From NCBI GenBank assembly GCA_017397925.1, contig JAFQHO010000056.1:1-43772 (forward strand): DNA of 43,772 nt. The letters run 5' to 3'. Shown here in pieces: positions 23,779-32,540 of the stretch. Each line of letters starts with the position of its first letter. Within the stretch, counting starts at the first letter, position 1. Source of the stretch: Ruminococcus sp. GTDB taxonomy: Bacteria > Bacillota > Clostridia > Oscillospirales > Ruminococcaceae. The notes under the pieces were generated by a model. The model was not told the origin of the DNA, searched no databases, and saw only the letters and a list, made by a program, of their open reading frames with translations. The position numbers and the translations under genes are program-made.

Positions 23779-24156
23779 TCAAAAAATACTTGTAACCCGT
23801 GGTATTTCACTGTTTTTCAGCAGTTCAAGAAGATGATAAAGCTCCGTAAGCTCCGAAGGCAGCTCATCACTTTCATTTTCAGCAAGATGGTGAACACGGG
23901 CTATAAGACGGTCAAGCTCCGTCAGCTTGTTATTCCGCACAAAAACGGAGGCAGGCACGCGAAATTTCTCCCATTTTTTCTGCAATTCAACTGTAATTTC
24001 CTCAGATTTTGCTGTATTGCCATTACGGAACAAATCCTCCGCCTGAGATGTCTGATTCATAAGAGAAATACAGCTTTTACTTATCCACATACTCTGAAAA
24101 ACACTCATTCCCACAAGAACGAGAATAATAAAAATACTTATTTTCAGCCGTGTCAT
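23779..24156 (-). CDS. DUF4363 family membrane-anchored protein
   Basis: This 125-residue protein has an N-terminal membrane helix ('ISIFIILVLVGMSVFQSMWI') followed by an extracytoplasmic helical domain. It matches the DUF4363 pattern, which commonly follows DUF421 genes. Its ATG overlaps the DUF421 stop by four bases (ATGA), so the two are translationally coupled. Function unknown. The extracytoplasmic part is rich in Glu/Lys helices and may bind the DUF421 product. Confidence 0.85.
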   Translation of the reverse strand: MTRLKISIFIILVLVGMSVFQSMWISKSCISLMNQTSQAEDLFRNGNTAKSEEITVELQKKWEKFRVPASVFVRNNKLTELDRLIARVHHLAENESDELPSELTELYHLLELLKNSEIPRVTSIF

Positions 24157-24863
24157 TTATATTCCTCCTTTTCAGATAAATATGGTGGTTTCTTTTCATT
24201 TTTCGGAGAGATAAACACCTTTCCCTGTCCGTCTGCAGTCATAATGAATATATCGGAAACCTCCAACCCTGCCTTTTTCGCGGAGTTTTCCACAAATTTT
24301 TCATTGTACCCCATAGATTTCAGCGTCATGGGAAGAATTTTCCCGTCGGACACCACAACCTGCGGAGGGTCAATATCAACAGCGTCTACGTGCATATCCT
24401 CGCGGTCGGGAATATCTTTTGTCTGCTTTTTTATAGCGGATATACTTCCCGTAGTTTCAACAATAGCGAACTGCACCTCAGATATGTCAAATATCTGCTG
24501 AGTTCTCATAGCCGTCATAATATCGTCAACAGAGAGGCGAAGCTCACGTAATACAGAGCGGTTTATTTTACCGTTGCTGATGATAATTTTCGGGCTGCCG
24601 TATATTATTTTACGAAAAAAAGGCAGTCGAAGTATCAGCCAGGACACAAAAACCTCATAGCACACAAGGGCAAGGATTGGCGTTACGCCTATTATAAGCG
24701 GAATATCCGTATCTTCAAGGGGCAGAGTTGCAATATTTGATATAAGGATAGTAATAACAAGCTCAGAGGGCTGCATTTCGCCCAGCTGCCGCTTACCCAT
24801 AAGCCGCACAGCCGATACAACGATGATATATAATACAATTGAACGGATGAGAATAATCGACAT
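24153..24863 (-). CDS. DUF421 (YetF-like) membrane protein
   Basis: This 236-residue protein has three N-terminal transmembrane helices ('SIILIRSIVLYIIVVSAVRLMG', 'ELVITILISNIATLPL', 'IPLIIGVTPILALVCYEVFV'), the family motif 'MGKRQLGEMQPSELV' and a soluble domain with 'GSPKIIISNGKINRSVLRELRLSVDDIM' and 'YNEKFVENSAKKAGL'. AAAGGAG precedes ATG 24863. DUF421 proteins are widespread in spore-formers and have no agreed biochemical function. It heads a two-gene operon with DUF4363. Confidence 0.92.
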   Translation of the reverse strand: MSIILIRSIVLYIIVVSAVRLMGKRQLGEMQPSELVITILISNIATLPLEDTDIPLIIGVTPILALVCYEVFVSWLILRLPFFRKIIYGSPKIIISNGKINRSVLRELRLSVDDIMTAMRTQQIFDISEVQFAIVETTGSISAIKKQTKDIPDREDMHVDAVDIDPPQVVVSDGKILPMTLKSMGYNEKFVENSAKKAGLEVSDIFIMTADGQGKVFISPKNEKKPPYLSEKEEYK

Positions 24864-25063
24864 AATAACTCCTTTGGTTAATTAAGAATTATGAATTAAG
24901 AGTTTGGCAGCTTTTACAGTCTGCCGATTAACACTAATCCCAATAAATCCTGTAGACTTTTTTATTATTTCACCCAATAATTTTTTTATACGTGAATATT
25001 TCTCGATTGCTGACCGATAATAATATTGCTCTTGAAGCAAAAAAAGAAAAGGAGTTGTTCATT

Positions 25064-25249
25064 ATGGATATGAATAACAAGCAGAAAAACGATTGCATCA
25101 GATGTACTGTTTCACAGTGCAAGTACAATATGGTAACAGAGGATTACTGCTCTCTCGGCTGTATCTCTGTGGGAACTCACGAAAGCAACCCAACTGTTCC
25201 CGAATGTACCGATTGCAACAGCTTTGTAAAGCGTACAGGCTGCTGCTGA
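25064..25249 (+). CDS. Cysteine-rich DUF1540 protein
   Basis: The start is ATG 25064, behind AAAAGGAG nine to ten bases upstream; a longer in-frame reading lacks a ribosome-binding site. The 61-residue product has eight Cys in the DUF1540 spacing: 'CIRCTVSQCKYN', 'YCSLGCISVG', 'PECTDCNSF', ending 'TGCC'. The pattern suggests a small metal-binding or disulphide-stabilised protein. Its function is unknown. It is a single gene followed by the hairpin at 25263-25284. Confidence 0.85.
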   Translation: MDMNNKQKNDCIRCTVSQCKYNMVTEDYCSLGCISVGTHESNPTVPECTDCNSFVKRTGCC

Positions 25250-25262
25250 TTTCCTCCTGTTT

Positions 25263-25284
25263 CGGACACGGTACGCCGTGTCCG
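25263..25284. terminator. GGACACGG-family hairpin after the DUF1540 gene
   Basis: CGGACACGG and CCGTGTCCG form a perfect 9-bp stem with loop TACG. The T-run is weak on the plus strand, so termination here is less certain than at the other copies. Confidence 0.6.
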
Positions 25285-25334
25285 TACATATTCCGACTAA
25301 AATATAGACAAATTGTAAAATAATTCGATTTCGC

Positions 25335-25363
25335 TTGCATTTTTTTTGATTTTCGGTTATAAT
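25335..25363 (+). promoter_or_regulatory. Sigma-A promoter of ireB
   Basis: TTGCAT (25335-25340) and TATAAT (25358-25363) are spaced by 17 bp, about 57 bases before ATG 25420. Confidence 0.75.
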
Positions 25364-25419
25364 AATAGAATAAGAAAAATGTTTCTTATTGAATTTTTTT
25401 ACAGGAGGGCGCATTTGAT

Positions 25420-25665
25420 ATGTTTGACCAGACTATGACTTTCAAAGTAACAGAGGACAAAGAAGCTGAACTCAGAAAAAATCTCACTGCGATTTATGAC
25501 GCTCTTGTGGAAAAGGGCTATAATCCGATTAACCAGATTGTAGGTTACATCCTTTCAGAGGATCCCACCTACATAACCACCTACAATAACGCAAGAAGCC
25601 TTATCCGCCGCATAGACCGCGATGAACTGCTTCAGGTGCTTGTACGTGAATATCTTCAGAAATAA
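25420..25665 (+). CDS. ireB: IreB family regulatory phosphoprotein (UPF0297)
   Basis: This 81-residue protein is a target of the IreK/PrkC-type Ser/Thr kinase in Enterococcus and affects cell-envelope stress responses. The whole family signature is present: 'NLTAIYDALVEKGYNPINQI', 'VGYILSEDPTYITTYNNARS' and 'IRRIDRDELLQVLV'. AGGAGGG precedes ATG 25420. In many Firmicutes this gene sits before ruvX (yqgF) and a DUF1292 gene. Here it is alone, with its own promoter and a UUCG-loop terminator. Confidence 0.95.
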   Translation: MFDQTMTFKVTEDKEAELRKNLTAIYDALVEKGYNPINQIVGYILSEDPTYITTYNNARSLIRRIDRDELLQVLVREYLQK

Positions 25666-25667
25666 TG

Positions 25668-25694
25668 AAAGCTGCCTTCGGGCAGCTTTTTATT
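25668..25694 (+). terminator. Terminator of ireB
   Basis: AAAGCTGCC, loop TTCG, GGCAGCTTT, then TTATTT form a textbook intrinsic terminator directly after the stop codon. Confidence 0.92.
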
Positions 25695-25786
25695 TACTGT
25701 ACAAAATTGCAATATATCGCAATTTCACCTACATCGACTGTATGGCGCCCAAACTATCGTCACAATAGATAAAAAAGACGCTGCGT

Positions 25787-25864
25787 TTTTGTGCATTCGT
25801 ACAAAAATGCAAAAAGCTATTGACAAACGAATAATAATATTATACAATACAAGTAGAAGGAAAA
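25787..25864 (+). repeat. Promoter-bearing 78-bp repeat, copy 1
   Basis: It contains TTGACA (25820-25825) and TACAAT (25843-25848) with 17-bp spacing. It aligns without gaps to 35069-35146 (about 65 of 78 bases the same). It lies upstream of the ABC exporter genes, which also have a nearer promoter at 25914-25942. The rest of the 326-base gap 25666-25991 shows no gene. Confidence 0.7.
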
Positions 25865-25913
25865 TACACTGTGTTGATGTATTCAAAGCCTACGTATAAA
25901 CAAATGAAAATCA

Positions 25914-25942
25914 TTGACTTTATCGCACTATCGTGGTATAAT
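25914..25942 (+). promoter_or_regulatory. Proximal sigma-A promoter of the NatAB-like exporter
   Basis: TTGACT (25914-25919) and TATAAT (25937-25942) are spaced by 17 bp, 50 bases before ATG 25992. Confidence 0.75.
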
Positions 25943-25991
25943 TGATGTACAGCACAGTCTGTATAATGATATAACAGAAAGGGAAAGAATT

Positions 25992-26732
25992 ATGGAAAAA
26001 GTTCTTGAAGTCAAAGGACTGTCAAAGCAGTATTCAAAGGTACTTGCTGCGGACAAAGTTTCCTTTGATATCGGCAAAGGCGAAATATTCGCCCTCATTG
26101 GCCCCAATGGTGCAGGTAAAACCACTACAATACGTATGATTTCAACCCTGCTCACCCCTACCGACGGCGATGCAATAGTAAACGGCCACAGCGTCCTCAA
26201 AGAGCCCGAAAAGGTGCGTCAAAGCATTACATACCTCCCCGATGAAGCAGGCGCATACAAGAATATGACGGGTAAAAAATATCTGCGTTTTATGGCAGGC
26301 TTATTCTCAACGGATATAGACACAATCAACGGATATGTTGAAAGAGCGGAGAAGATGTGCGGTCTTGGCGAAAGGCTCAATGATAAAATAGGCTCATACA
26401 GCCGCGGAATGATACGTAAGCTGCTCCTTTCCCGTGCAGTTATGACAAAGCCCGCACTGGCTATCCTTGACGAGCCTACCAGCGGACTTGACGTTCTCAA
26501 CGCTATCGAAATACGTAAAATGATAAAAAAACTTGCCGCAGAGGAAGGAATGTCTTTCCTTCTCAGCTCCCACAATATGCTTGAAATCGAATTTGTTTCC
26601 GACCGTGTGGGTATTATCTCAAAGGGACATCTCCACGTTACAGGTTCTGCAGACGAACTGAAAGAGCGCTATAACGCTGCTAATCTTGAAGAAGTATTTG
26701 AAAGGGTGGTGAAGGGCAATGAAGTTCTTTAA
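25992..26732 (+). CDS. ABC exporter ATPase, NatA/CcmA-like
   Basis: This 246-residue nucleotide-binding subunit starts at ATG 25992 (MEKVLEVKGLSK); the longer reading starts inside the promoter. Walker A is 'GPNGAGKTT', the ABC signature region reads 'YSRGMIRKLLLSRA' (degenerate LSGGQ-type motif, usual for this subfamily), Walker B is 'PALAILDEP' and the switch His is in 'LLSSHNM'. It pairs with the permease gene, which it overlaps by 14 bases. The NatAB family exports Na+ or toxic compounds; the substrate here is unknown. Confidence 0.92.
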   Translation: MEKVLEVKGLSKQYSKVLAADKVSFDIGKGEIFALIGPNGAGKTTTIRMISTLLTPTDGDAIVNGHSVLKEPEKVRQSITYLPDEAGAYKNMTGKKYLRFMAGLFSTDIDTINGYVERAEKMCGLGERLNDKIGSYSRGMIRKLLLSRAVMTKPALAILDEPTSGLDVLNAIEIRKMIKKLAAEEGMSFLLSSHNMLEIEFVSDRVGIISKGHLHVTGSADELKERYNAANLEEVFERVVKGNEVL

Positions 26733-28047
26733 TCTTCTGAAAAAGGAGCTTGCAGAGCTTCTTAACGTACAGACAATCATCAGCCTTGTTGTTGCAATGA
26801 GCCTGCTTATGTTAATGGGCAATGTTATGACAAACACTATTGAAGAAGCTGTAAAACAGGAATACACCGTAACCCTCTGCGACCGCGACAAGACCGATTT
26901 CACAGCAGATATGCTGGAAACGCTCCGTGGCTATGGTGCAAAAATAAATGAAGTTACAGATGCTTCCGAGGACTACGCAAAACTCCTTGACAACTCCGGC
27001 AAGGAAAGCCTTGTAATTATTCCCGAAGGCTTCTCCGAGGCAGTTGAAAAAGGCGAAGCTCCACAGCTTATAAGCATAGCAAGAATGAAATCCGCTGCTA
27101 TGATGTCAAATATGTCCAACACAAACAGCGGTGCGGAAAGCCTCATAAAAAAGGCAATTTCCGATGTATTCTCACAGCAGGCAGGACTTTCCCCCGAAGA
27201 TGTTACACTTATCAACAACCCCGTGAAAATCAACTCCCATACAGTAATAAGCGATAAATCCGCTGAGGTTTCCACTGATATGGTAATGAGCAAGGTAATG
27301 ATGCAGAATATGATACTTCCGGTTATTGTATTTGTACTCATTATGATGACCTCACAGGGACTTATGAGCGGTATTTCCAATGAGAAGATTGACAAAACGC
27401 TGGAAACTCTCCTTTCAGCCCCTGTATCAAGAACAGCTATACTCGGCTCAAAAATGCTTGCCGCAACAATCGTGGCAATGCTCCAGGCAGTATTGTTTAT
27501 GGTAGGATTTTCGTCAATGATGTCGGGAGCAACAGAAGGTGCAACAGCTGATATAGCAAACACCATTGCCGCTGAAATAATGCCGCTTGACCAGGCACTT
27601 GATAAACTCGGCCTTACCCTCGGTGTAGGTGATTATATCCTTGTAGGCATACAGCTTTTCCTTACAATTATGATATGTCTTTGCCTGTCACTTGTACTCG
27701 GCTCACTTGTAAACGATGCAAAACAGACACAGACAATGATTATGCCCCTTATGTTCGGTGCAATGATTCCCTATATGATTTCTATGCTTGCAGATATCAA
27801 TACACTTCCCATTGCAGTAAGAATCTTCGTCTATGCTATCCCATTCACTCATACATTCTCCGCAATTCCAAATCTTATGTTCGACAATATGACAATATTC
27901 CTCATAGGCCTTGCATATCAGACAGTTGTCTTTGCTGTATGTATGTTCTTTGCACTCCGCCTGTTCAAGTCTGATAAGATACTCACAACATCTCTTAATT
28001 TCGGACAGAAGTCCAAATATAAGAAAGCGACAAAGAGCGAAGATTAA
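26719..28047 (+). CDS. ABC-2 type exporter permease, NatB-like
   Basis: This 442-residue membrane subunit has one N-terminal helix, an extracytoplasmic domain of about 150 residues, and a C-terminal bundle of five helices from about residue 190 ('MQNMILPVIVFVLIMMTSQGLM', 'AATIVAMLQAVLFMVGFSSM', 'YILVGIQLFLTIMICLCLSL', 'PLMFGAMIPYMISM'). The motif 'SNEKIDKTLETLLSAPVSRTAILGSKM' is typical of NatB/ABC-2 proteins. It is translationally coupled to the ATPase. No terminator is obvious before the next gene. Confidence 0.9.
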   Translation: MKFFNLLKKELAELLNVQTIISLVVAMSLLMLMGNVMTNTIEEAVKQEYTVTLCDRDKTDFTADMLETLRGYGAKINEVTDASEDYAKLLDNSGKESLVIIPEGFSEAVEKGEAPQLISIARMKSAAMMSNMSNTNSGAESLIKKAISDVFSQQAGLSPEDVTLINNPVKINSHTVISDKSAEVSTDMVMSKVMMQNMILPVIVFVLIMMTSQGLMSGISNEKIDKTLETLLSAPVSRTAILGSKMLAATIVAMLQAVLFMVGFSSMMSGATEGATADIANTIAAEIMPLDQALDKLGLTLGVGDYILVGIQLFLTIMICLCLSLVLGSLVNDAKQTQTMIMPLMFGAMIPYMISMLADINTLPIAVRIFVYAIPFTHTFSAIPNLMFDNMTIFLIGLAYQTVVFAVCMFFALRLFKSDKILTTSLNFGQKSKYKKATKSED

Positions 28048-28193
28048 TCAAAAGCAACACACTGCAAAACTGACAGTCAACTTCATAAATTATTTACATC
28101 CTTTTCGTTTCATTTTCACGTAACTGTCATAATGGAGTAGTAAAATAAAATCATAGAAAAAGGAATTGGGAAACCATTATAAAGGGTGAGAAA

Positions 28194-30425
28194 ATGAAAA
28201 ACTCAGGATTACTTGAAAAATCGTTTGGTTTCCTTACAGCAGCACTTCTGACCGCCTCTCTTGCAGGGTGCAGTACAGAAAAACCGCAGAACAGCGAGGA
28301 TGACGCTCCTGCTGAGGAGGTATCCGTATCGGCTGAAACAACTGCCGAAGCAACGGAAAAAACCACTGAAACCGAAAGCAAGTCCACTGCCGTTAATACC
28401 GTCAGAAAGCCCTATAACGAGCTTTTCTCCGACAGGGATATATCATCGGAATATGGCGATATTACCGCTGAAATCAAGCTTAATGGCGACAGCGCAGCAG
28501 TTGAGGGCAAAGGCGTATCTGTTGAGGGCAGTGCTGTTACAATTTCCAAAGAGGGTGTATACCGTGTTTCGGGCAAGCTCAGCGACGGTCAGATTATCGT
28601 CAATGCCGACAAGGCAAAAGTTCAGATTGTTCTTGACAACGCGGATATAACCTGCAAAAGCTCCTCTCCTATTTACGGAAAGGACAGCGACAAAATATTT
28701 ATAACCCTTGCCGAAAACAGCGAAAATACGCTGACAGACGGCACATCATACACCTTTGCAGACGAACAGAACAGTGAGCCTGACGCCTGCATTTTCAGCA
28801 GCGACAGCATAACCCTTAATGGTACAGGCTCATTGAACATAAACGCCAATTTTGCCGACGGAATTCACTCCAAGGACGATATTGTTATAACCGGCGGAAA
28901 TATCACCATAAATTCAGCCGAGGACGGTATCAAGGGCAAGGACTATGTGGCAATAAACGGCGGAAATTTTGACATTACAAGTGGTCAGGACGGCATAAAA
29001 TCAACCGAAACTGACGATACTGCTTTTGGATTTGTTTACATCAATGGCGGCGATTTTTCAATAGATGCCGCAAATGACGGAATACAGGCAGAAACTGACG
29101 CTGTTATCCACGGTGGAGACATAAATATCACCTGTGGCGGCGGCTATGAAAATGCTGCACCAAAACAGAATGATATGGGCTTCGGCGGCAGAGATTTCGG
29201 CAATTTCGGCGGAGATTTCACTCCACCAGCGGGATTTGAAAATATGCCACCCCCTGACGGTTTCGGACAGGATATGACCCCTCCGCGGAGAGATATACAG
29301 CAGACAGCCGCGCTCAATACAGCAGAAACGGATGCCACCGTTTCTGACAGTACAAAAGGCATTAAAAGCGGCTTATCCGTTGAAATCAGCGGCGGTGATA
29401 TAACCATTAATTCCGCAGACGACGCAATTCATTCAAATGGCAATATTACAATAAACGGCGGTATATCGTCACTTGCAGCAGGCGGCGACGGTATACACGC
29501 AGACAATATAATTGACATAAACGCAGGATTTGTTGATATAACAAAATCCTATGAGGGTATCGAAGCTGCTGTTATAAATATCAGCGGCGGAGAAACATCC
29601 CTTACTTCCTCTGACGACGGCTTCAATGCCACAGACGGAACGACGCAGCAGGGCGGTATGGGAACATATTCCAACGGCGTAGAGCTTAATATAAGCGGCG
29701 GTATGGTATATGTTGACGCTCAGGGCGACGGACTTGACTCCAACGGAAATATGACCGTAAGCGGCGGTACAGTCCTTGTAAACGGCCCTACCAATGGCGG
29801 AAACGGCGCTCTTGACGGAAATGGCGAAATGACGGTAAACGGCGGTATTCTCATAGCAGCAGGAAGCTCTGGAATGGCTGAGGCTCCCTCCGCAAATTCC
29901 ACACAATATTGCGTTTCAGCAGGTATCGGCTCCACACAGGAAGCAGGCACACTTATAACGCTTACCGATGAAAGCGGCGATATACTGAGCTTTGCACCGT
30001 CCAAAACCTTTGACCATATAGTGATAAGCACTCCCGATATTGAAAAGGGTATGACATATACTATTGAAGCTGGCGGCAGCTCCACAGCTGAAAACAGCTT
30101 CGGATTATACGAAGTTGGCGGCTATGACGGAAAAGGCACAGCCATAGGAAGCTTCACCGCAGAAGATACCATAAGCTATATCGGAACGCAGTCAGCAATG
30201 GGCGGCGGTTTCGGCGGCGGACGCGGCAACAAGGGGCAGTTCGGTGGCGGCAGAGGAGATTTCCAGCCAACCACCGATGAAAACGGTAATATGATAATGC
30301 CCGAAAGAGGCGATAAGCCTTTTAACAGAGGGGATTTTCAGCCCACTACCGATGAAGCAGGAAATTTTGTAATTCCCGAAATGCCTGACCCTCCATTCGG
30401 AAACGGCGGAATGACGCCCCGATAA
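28194..30425 (+). CDS. Cthe_2159-like beta-helix carbohydrate-binding lipoprotein
   Basis: This 743-residue surface lipoprotein has the lipobox 'TASLAGC' (Cys at about residue 26), a Thr/Glu-rich linker, then the Cthe_2159-type domain ('VYRVSGKLSDGQIIVNADKAKVQIVLDNADI', about residues 120-165). Repeated beta-helix rungs follow ('GGNITINSAEDGI', 'GGNFDITSGQDGI', 'GGDFSIDAANDGI', 'GGDITINSADDAI', 'GGETSLTSSDDGF', 'GGMVYVDAQGDGL'). The Clostridium thermocellum homologue binds cellulose and polygalacturonate. Two Gly/Pro/Phe-rich low-complexity stretches occur, one inside the helix (about 320-375) and one at the C-terminus with a repeated 'GDFQPTTDE' unit. Polysaccharide adhesion is inferred. Confidence 0.88.
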   Translation: MKNSGLLEKSFGFLTAALLTASLAGCSTEKPQNSEDDAPAEEVSVSAETTAEATEKTTETESKSTAVNTVRKPYNELFSDRDISSEYGDITAEIKLNGDSAAVEGKGVSVEGSAVTISKEGVYRVSGKLSDGQIIVNADKAKVQIVLDNADITCKSSSPIYGKDSDKIFITLAENSENTLTDGTSYTFADEQNSEPDACIFSSDSITLNGTGSLNINANFADGIHSKDDIVITGGNITINSAEDGIKGKDYVAINGGNFDITSGQDGIKSTETDDTAFGFVYINGGDFSIDAANDGIQAETDAVIHGGDINITCGGGYENAAPKQNDMGFGGRDFGNFGGDFTPPAGFENMPPPDGFGQDMTPPRRDIQQTAALNTAETDATVSDSTKGIKSGLSVEISGGDITINSADDAIHSNGNITINGGISSLAAGGDGIHADNIIDINAGFVDITKSYEGIEAAVINISGGETSLTSSDDGFNATDGTTQQGGMGTYSNGVELNISGGMVYVDAQGDGLDSNGNMTVSGGTVLVNGPTNGGNGALDGNGEMTVNGGILIAAGSSGMAEAPSANSTQYCVSAGIGSTQEAGTLITLTDESGDILSFAPSKTFDHIVISTPDIEKGMTYTIEAGGSSTAENSFGLYEVGGYDGKGTAIGSFTAEDTISYIGTQSAMGGGFGGGRGNKGQFGGGRGDFQPTTDENGNMIMPERGDKPFNRGDFQPTTDEAGNFVIPEMPDPPFGNGGMTPR

Positions 30426-30468
30426 TCAATGACATCCTCAAATTTCATATAAACCACCTAATGCGGGG

Positions 30469-30493
30469 CAGCCGAACTGTTATAGTTCGGCTG
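30469..30493 (+). terminator. Terminator between the beta-helix gene and the chromate transporters
   Basis: CAGCCGAACT and AGTTCGGCTG pair across GTTAT; TTTCC follows. It separates the two transcripts, or attenuates readthrough. Confidence 0.7.
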
Positions 30494-30529
30494 TTTCCGT
30501 GCATATAATATCCCAAAAGGAGATTCGTT

Positions 30530-31099
30530 ATGGAGAAAAAAAGAAACACCAAGCTTGATTTGTTCCTGACCTTTTTCAAGATAGGAGCATTTACCTTTGG
30601 CGGCGGATACGCTATGATACCCCTCATTCAGAAAGAGGTATGCGAGAATAAGAAATGGCTTACAGATGACGATATACTGGAGATTGTGGCAATTGCAGAG
30701 TCAACTCCCGGACCTATCGCCATAAACTCCGCAACCTTCGTGGGATACCGCACAGCAGGAATTTTAGGAGCAATGTGCGCTACTTTAGGAGTAGTTCTGC
30801 CCTCATTTATAATAATTACATTAATTTCAATGGTACTCCGCGAATTCAGCAGCTACAGGGCGGTAAAATATGCATTTTTCGGCATCCGAGCAGGCGTTCT
30901 TGCCCTTATTATAAAGGCTCTCATATCTATGTACAAGAAATGCCCAAAAAATATCTTCTCCTACTGCATAGCGGCAGCAGCCTTTATATTTGCTGCATTT
31001 ACGGATATAAACGCGGTATTTATCATAATCGGCTGTGCTGTTGCAGGGCTTATCTACTTCCTGACAGCCGCAAATAAGGCAAAGGAGGCAAGCAAATGA
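30530..31099 (+). CDS. Chromate transporter, half-size protein 1
   Basis: This 189-residue membrane protein carries one ChrA half-domain: 'FTFGGGYAMIPLIQKEV', 'ESTPGPIAINSATFVGY' and 'GAMCATLGVVLPSFIIITLI'. AAAAGGAG lies before ATG 30530. Full-length ChrA carries two such halves; here the second is a separate gene overlapping by four bases (ATGA). The pair presumably forms a heterodimeric anion exporter. Chromate is the family substrate, not a proven one in this strain. Confidence 0.92.
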   Translation: MEKKRNTKLDLFLTFFKIGAFTFGGGYAMIPLIQKEVCENKKWLTDDDILEIVAIAESTPGPIAINSATFVGYRTAGILGAMCATLGVVLPSFIIITLISMVLREFSSYRAVKYAFFGIRAGVLALIIKALISMYKKCPKNIFSYCIAAAAFIFAAFTDINAVFIIIGCAVAGLIYFLTAANKAKEASK

Positions 31100-31668
31100 T
31101 TTTACTTGAACTTTTCCTCACCTTTTTCAGAATAGGACTTTTCACATTCGGCGGCGGATATGCTATGCTTCCCCTTGTGCAGGAGGCTGTTGTAAACAAA
31201 GGCTGGATGACAAATGAGCAGATAGTCGATTTCATAGCCGTAAGTGAAAGCACACCTGGCCCTTTTGCTATAAATATATCCACTTATGTAGGCAACGAAA
31301 CAGGCGGTATTATAGGCGCTGTATGTGCGACTCTGGGCGTTGTACTTCCCTCTTTTATAATTATTCTCATCGTGGCAAAGTGCTTTGACAAATTCCGCAA
31401 AAGCAAGGCTGTAGAGGGCTGTATGACGGGCTTGAAGCCTGCTGTTATCGGTATGATTGGCTCTGCTGTCGTATCTATCGGAATGACAGTATTCTTCCCC
31501 GATGATAAAGTCACAGCAAGCGTATTTACAGATATTCCGTTCTATATCTCCCTTGCAATATTTGGTGCAGCACTTTTCTTCACTTTGAAGAAGAAAATCA
31601 GCCCCATTATTATAATCGCCTCATCGGCTGTTGTGGGAATTATTGCAGGATTTGCGCTGGGACTTTAA
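31096..31668 (+). CDS. Chromate transporter, half-size protein 2
   Basis: This 190-residue second half-domain repeats the signature: 'FTFGGGYAMLPLVQEAV', 'ESTPGPFAINISTYVGNE' and 'GAVCATLGVVLPSFIIIL'. Translation is coupled to the first half by the ATGA overlap, with AAAGGAGGCAAGC just before. It ends five bases from the palindromic element at 31673-31760, which may act as its terminator. Confidence 0.92.
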   Translation: MILLELFLTFFRIGLFTFGGGYAMLPLVQEAVVNKGWMTNEQIVDFIAVSESTPGPFAINISTYVGNETGGIIGAVCATLGVVLPSFIIILIVAKCFDKFRKSKAVEGCMTGLKPAVIGMIGSAVVSIGMTVFFPDDKVTASVFTDIPFYISLAIFGAALFFTLKKKISPIIIIASSAVVGIIAGFALGL

Positions 31669-31672
31669 TTTT

Positions 31673-31760
31673 ATACCAATCCCTGAAACAACAGTAGACA
31701 AATCTAATGGCATAAATGCTGTATATCATCTTTGTCTACTAACATTTTAGGGATTGGTAT
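31673..31760. mobile_element. Palindromic MITE-like element B, short copy (88 bp)
   Basis: It is bounded by ATACCAATCCCT and AGGGATTGGTAT, perfect 12-bp inverted repeats. Inside, AGTAGACAAA pairs with TTTGTCTACT, giving arms of about 30 bases with 25 matches. The centre (TCTAATGGCATAAATGC and on) is unique. A longer, inverted copy starts at 43635. It may be a small non-autonomous transposon and can also act as a two-way terminator. Confidence 0.7.
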
Positions 31761-31810
31761 TAGCAATTCATATTTTCTTATTTTCAGGGGTTCCCCTCAT
31801 ATAAAACAAC

Positions 31811-31839
31811 AAGGCAGTATCACCAAGCGATACTGCCTT
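31811..31839. terminator. Two-way terminator
   Basis: AAGGCAGTATC and GATACTGCCTT form an 11-bp perfect stem with a seven-base loop. It lies after the gene at 31846 (minus strand) and beyond element B on the plus strand. Confidence 0.85.
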
Positions 31840-31845
31840 AATTTC

Positions 31846-32385
31846 TTATAATTTCAATTTCTTCTTGAATTCAATACGGTCAAGCATAAGTGACACAGCC
31901 ACAAATAAAATCGTACTTGCGCCGATTTGCACCAGATACGAGGGCGTCTGTGTAAATGCGGCTGTCAACGCACCCATTGAAACCCCGTCTGCCATAACAA
32001 CTCCCTCATAAAAGCTGTAACCCACAATGCATATCACAGCCGAGGGGATTATCGCAAGGATATTACGCAATGAGAGTATTTTCTCCGTTTTATTGCTGAA
32101 AAATGCAGCTGTAACAGTTTTTATTATTACAGTAGCAGGTATCCATACGGGAAATCCGGAAAGACCGTCCGCTAACGCTCCGCCGATTGCTCCTGCCGCC
32201 ATTGCATAGGGTGTGGGAAGCACACACGCCGCAAGATATATAAGCCCGTCACCAGCGTGGGTATATCCTGCGCCTGTAGGAACGTGAAGATATGCCGTAA
32301 ATACCCATATGAGCGCGGCAAACATTCCCGAAACAGTCATACGCCGCATTTTCAGGGCATTCTTGTTGATAATTGTATCTGCCAT
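31846..32385 (-). CDS. TIGR04002-like membrane protein, probable ECF S component
   Basis: This 179-residue protein has about five or six transmembrane helices. The motifs 'VSGMFAALIWVFTAYLHVPTG', 'HAGDGLIYLAACVLPTPYAMAAGAIGGALAD' and 'IKTVTAAFF' resemble ECF-type substrate-capture proteins of the TIGR04002 family. GGAGGG precedes ATG 32385. No energising module is encoded nearby, so it would share one. The vitamin or metabolite is not visible, and no riboswitch is present in the short leader (promoter at 32415-32443). Confidence 0.8.
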   Translation of the reverse strand: MADTIINKNALKMRRMTVSGMFAALIWVFTAYLHVPTGAGYTHAGDGLIYLAACVLPTPYAMAAGAIGGALADGLSGFPVWIPATVIIKTVTAAFFSNKTEKILSLRNILAIIPSAVICIVGYSFYEGVVMADGVSMGALTAAFTQTPSYLVQIGASTILFVAVSLMLDRIEFKKKLKL

Positions 32386-32414
32386 AGAAATCCCTCCAAA
32401 AATAAGTTTAACTT

Positions 32415-32443
32415 ATTATAACACCATTTTTCTCTTGGTGCAA
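32415..32443 (-). promoter_or_regulatory. Sigma-A promoter of the ECF S-component gene
   Basis: On the minus strand TTGCAC (32443-32438) and TATAAT (32420-32415) are spaced by 17 bp, about 30 bases before the start codon. Confidence 0.75.
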
Positions 32444-32540
32444 GTGGGAATTTTTATGATACTCATTTACTTTTTTGTCTATTTTTGTTCAAATTGAATG
32501 TTAATTGACTTGTGGCAAATATTCTTAACAGCTTGATAAA

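Noticed and set aside
28900-29760. Repeated DNA blocks in the beta-helix gene
   Set aside because: They reflect repeated GG-x-I-x-I-x-x-x-x-DGI protein rungs, not mobile DNA.
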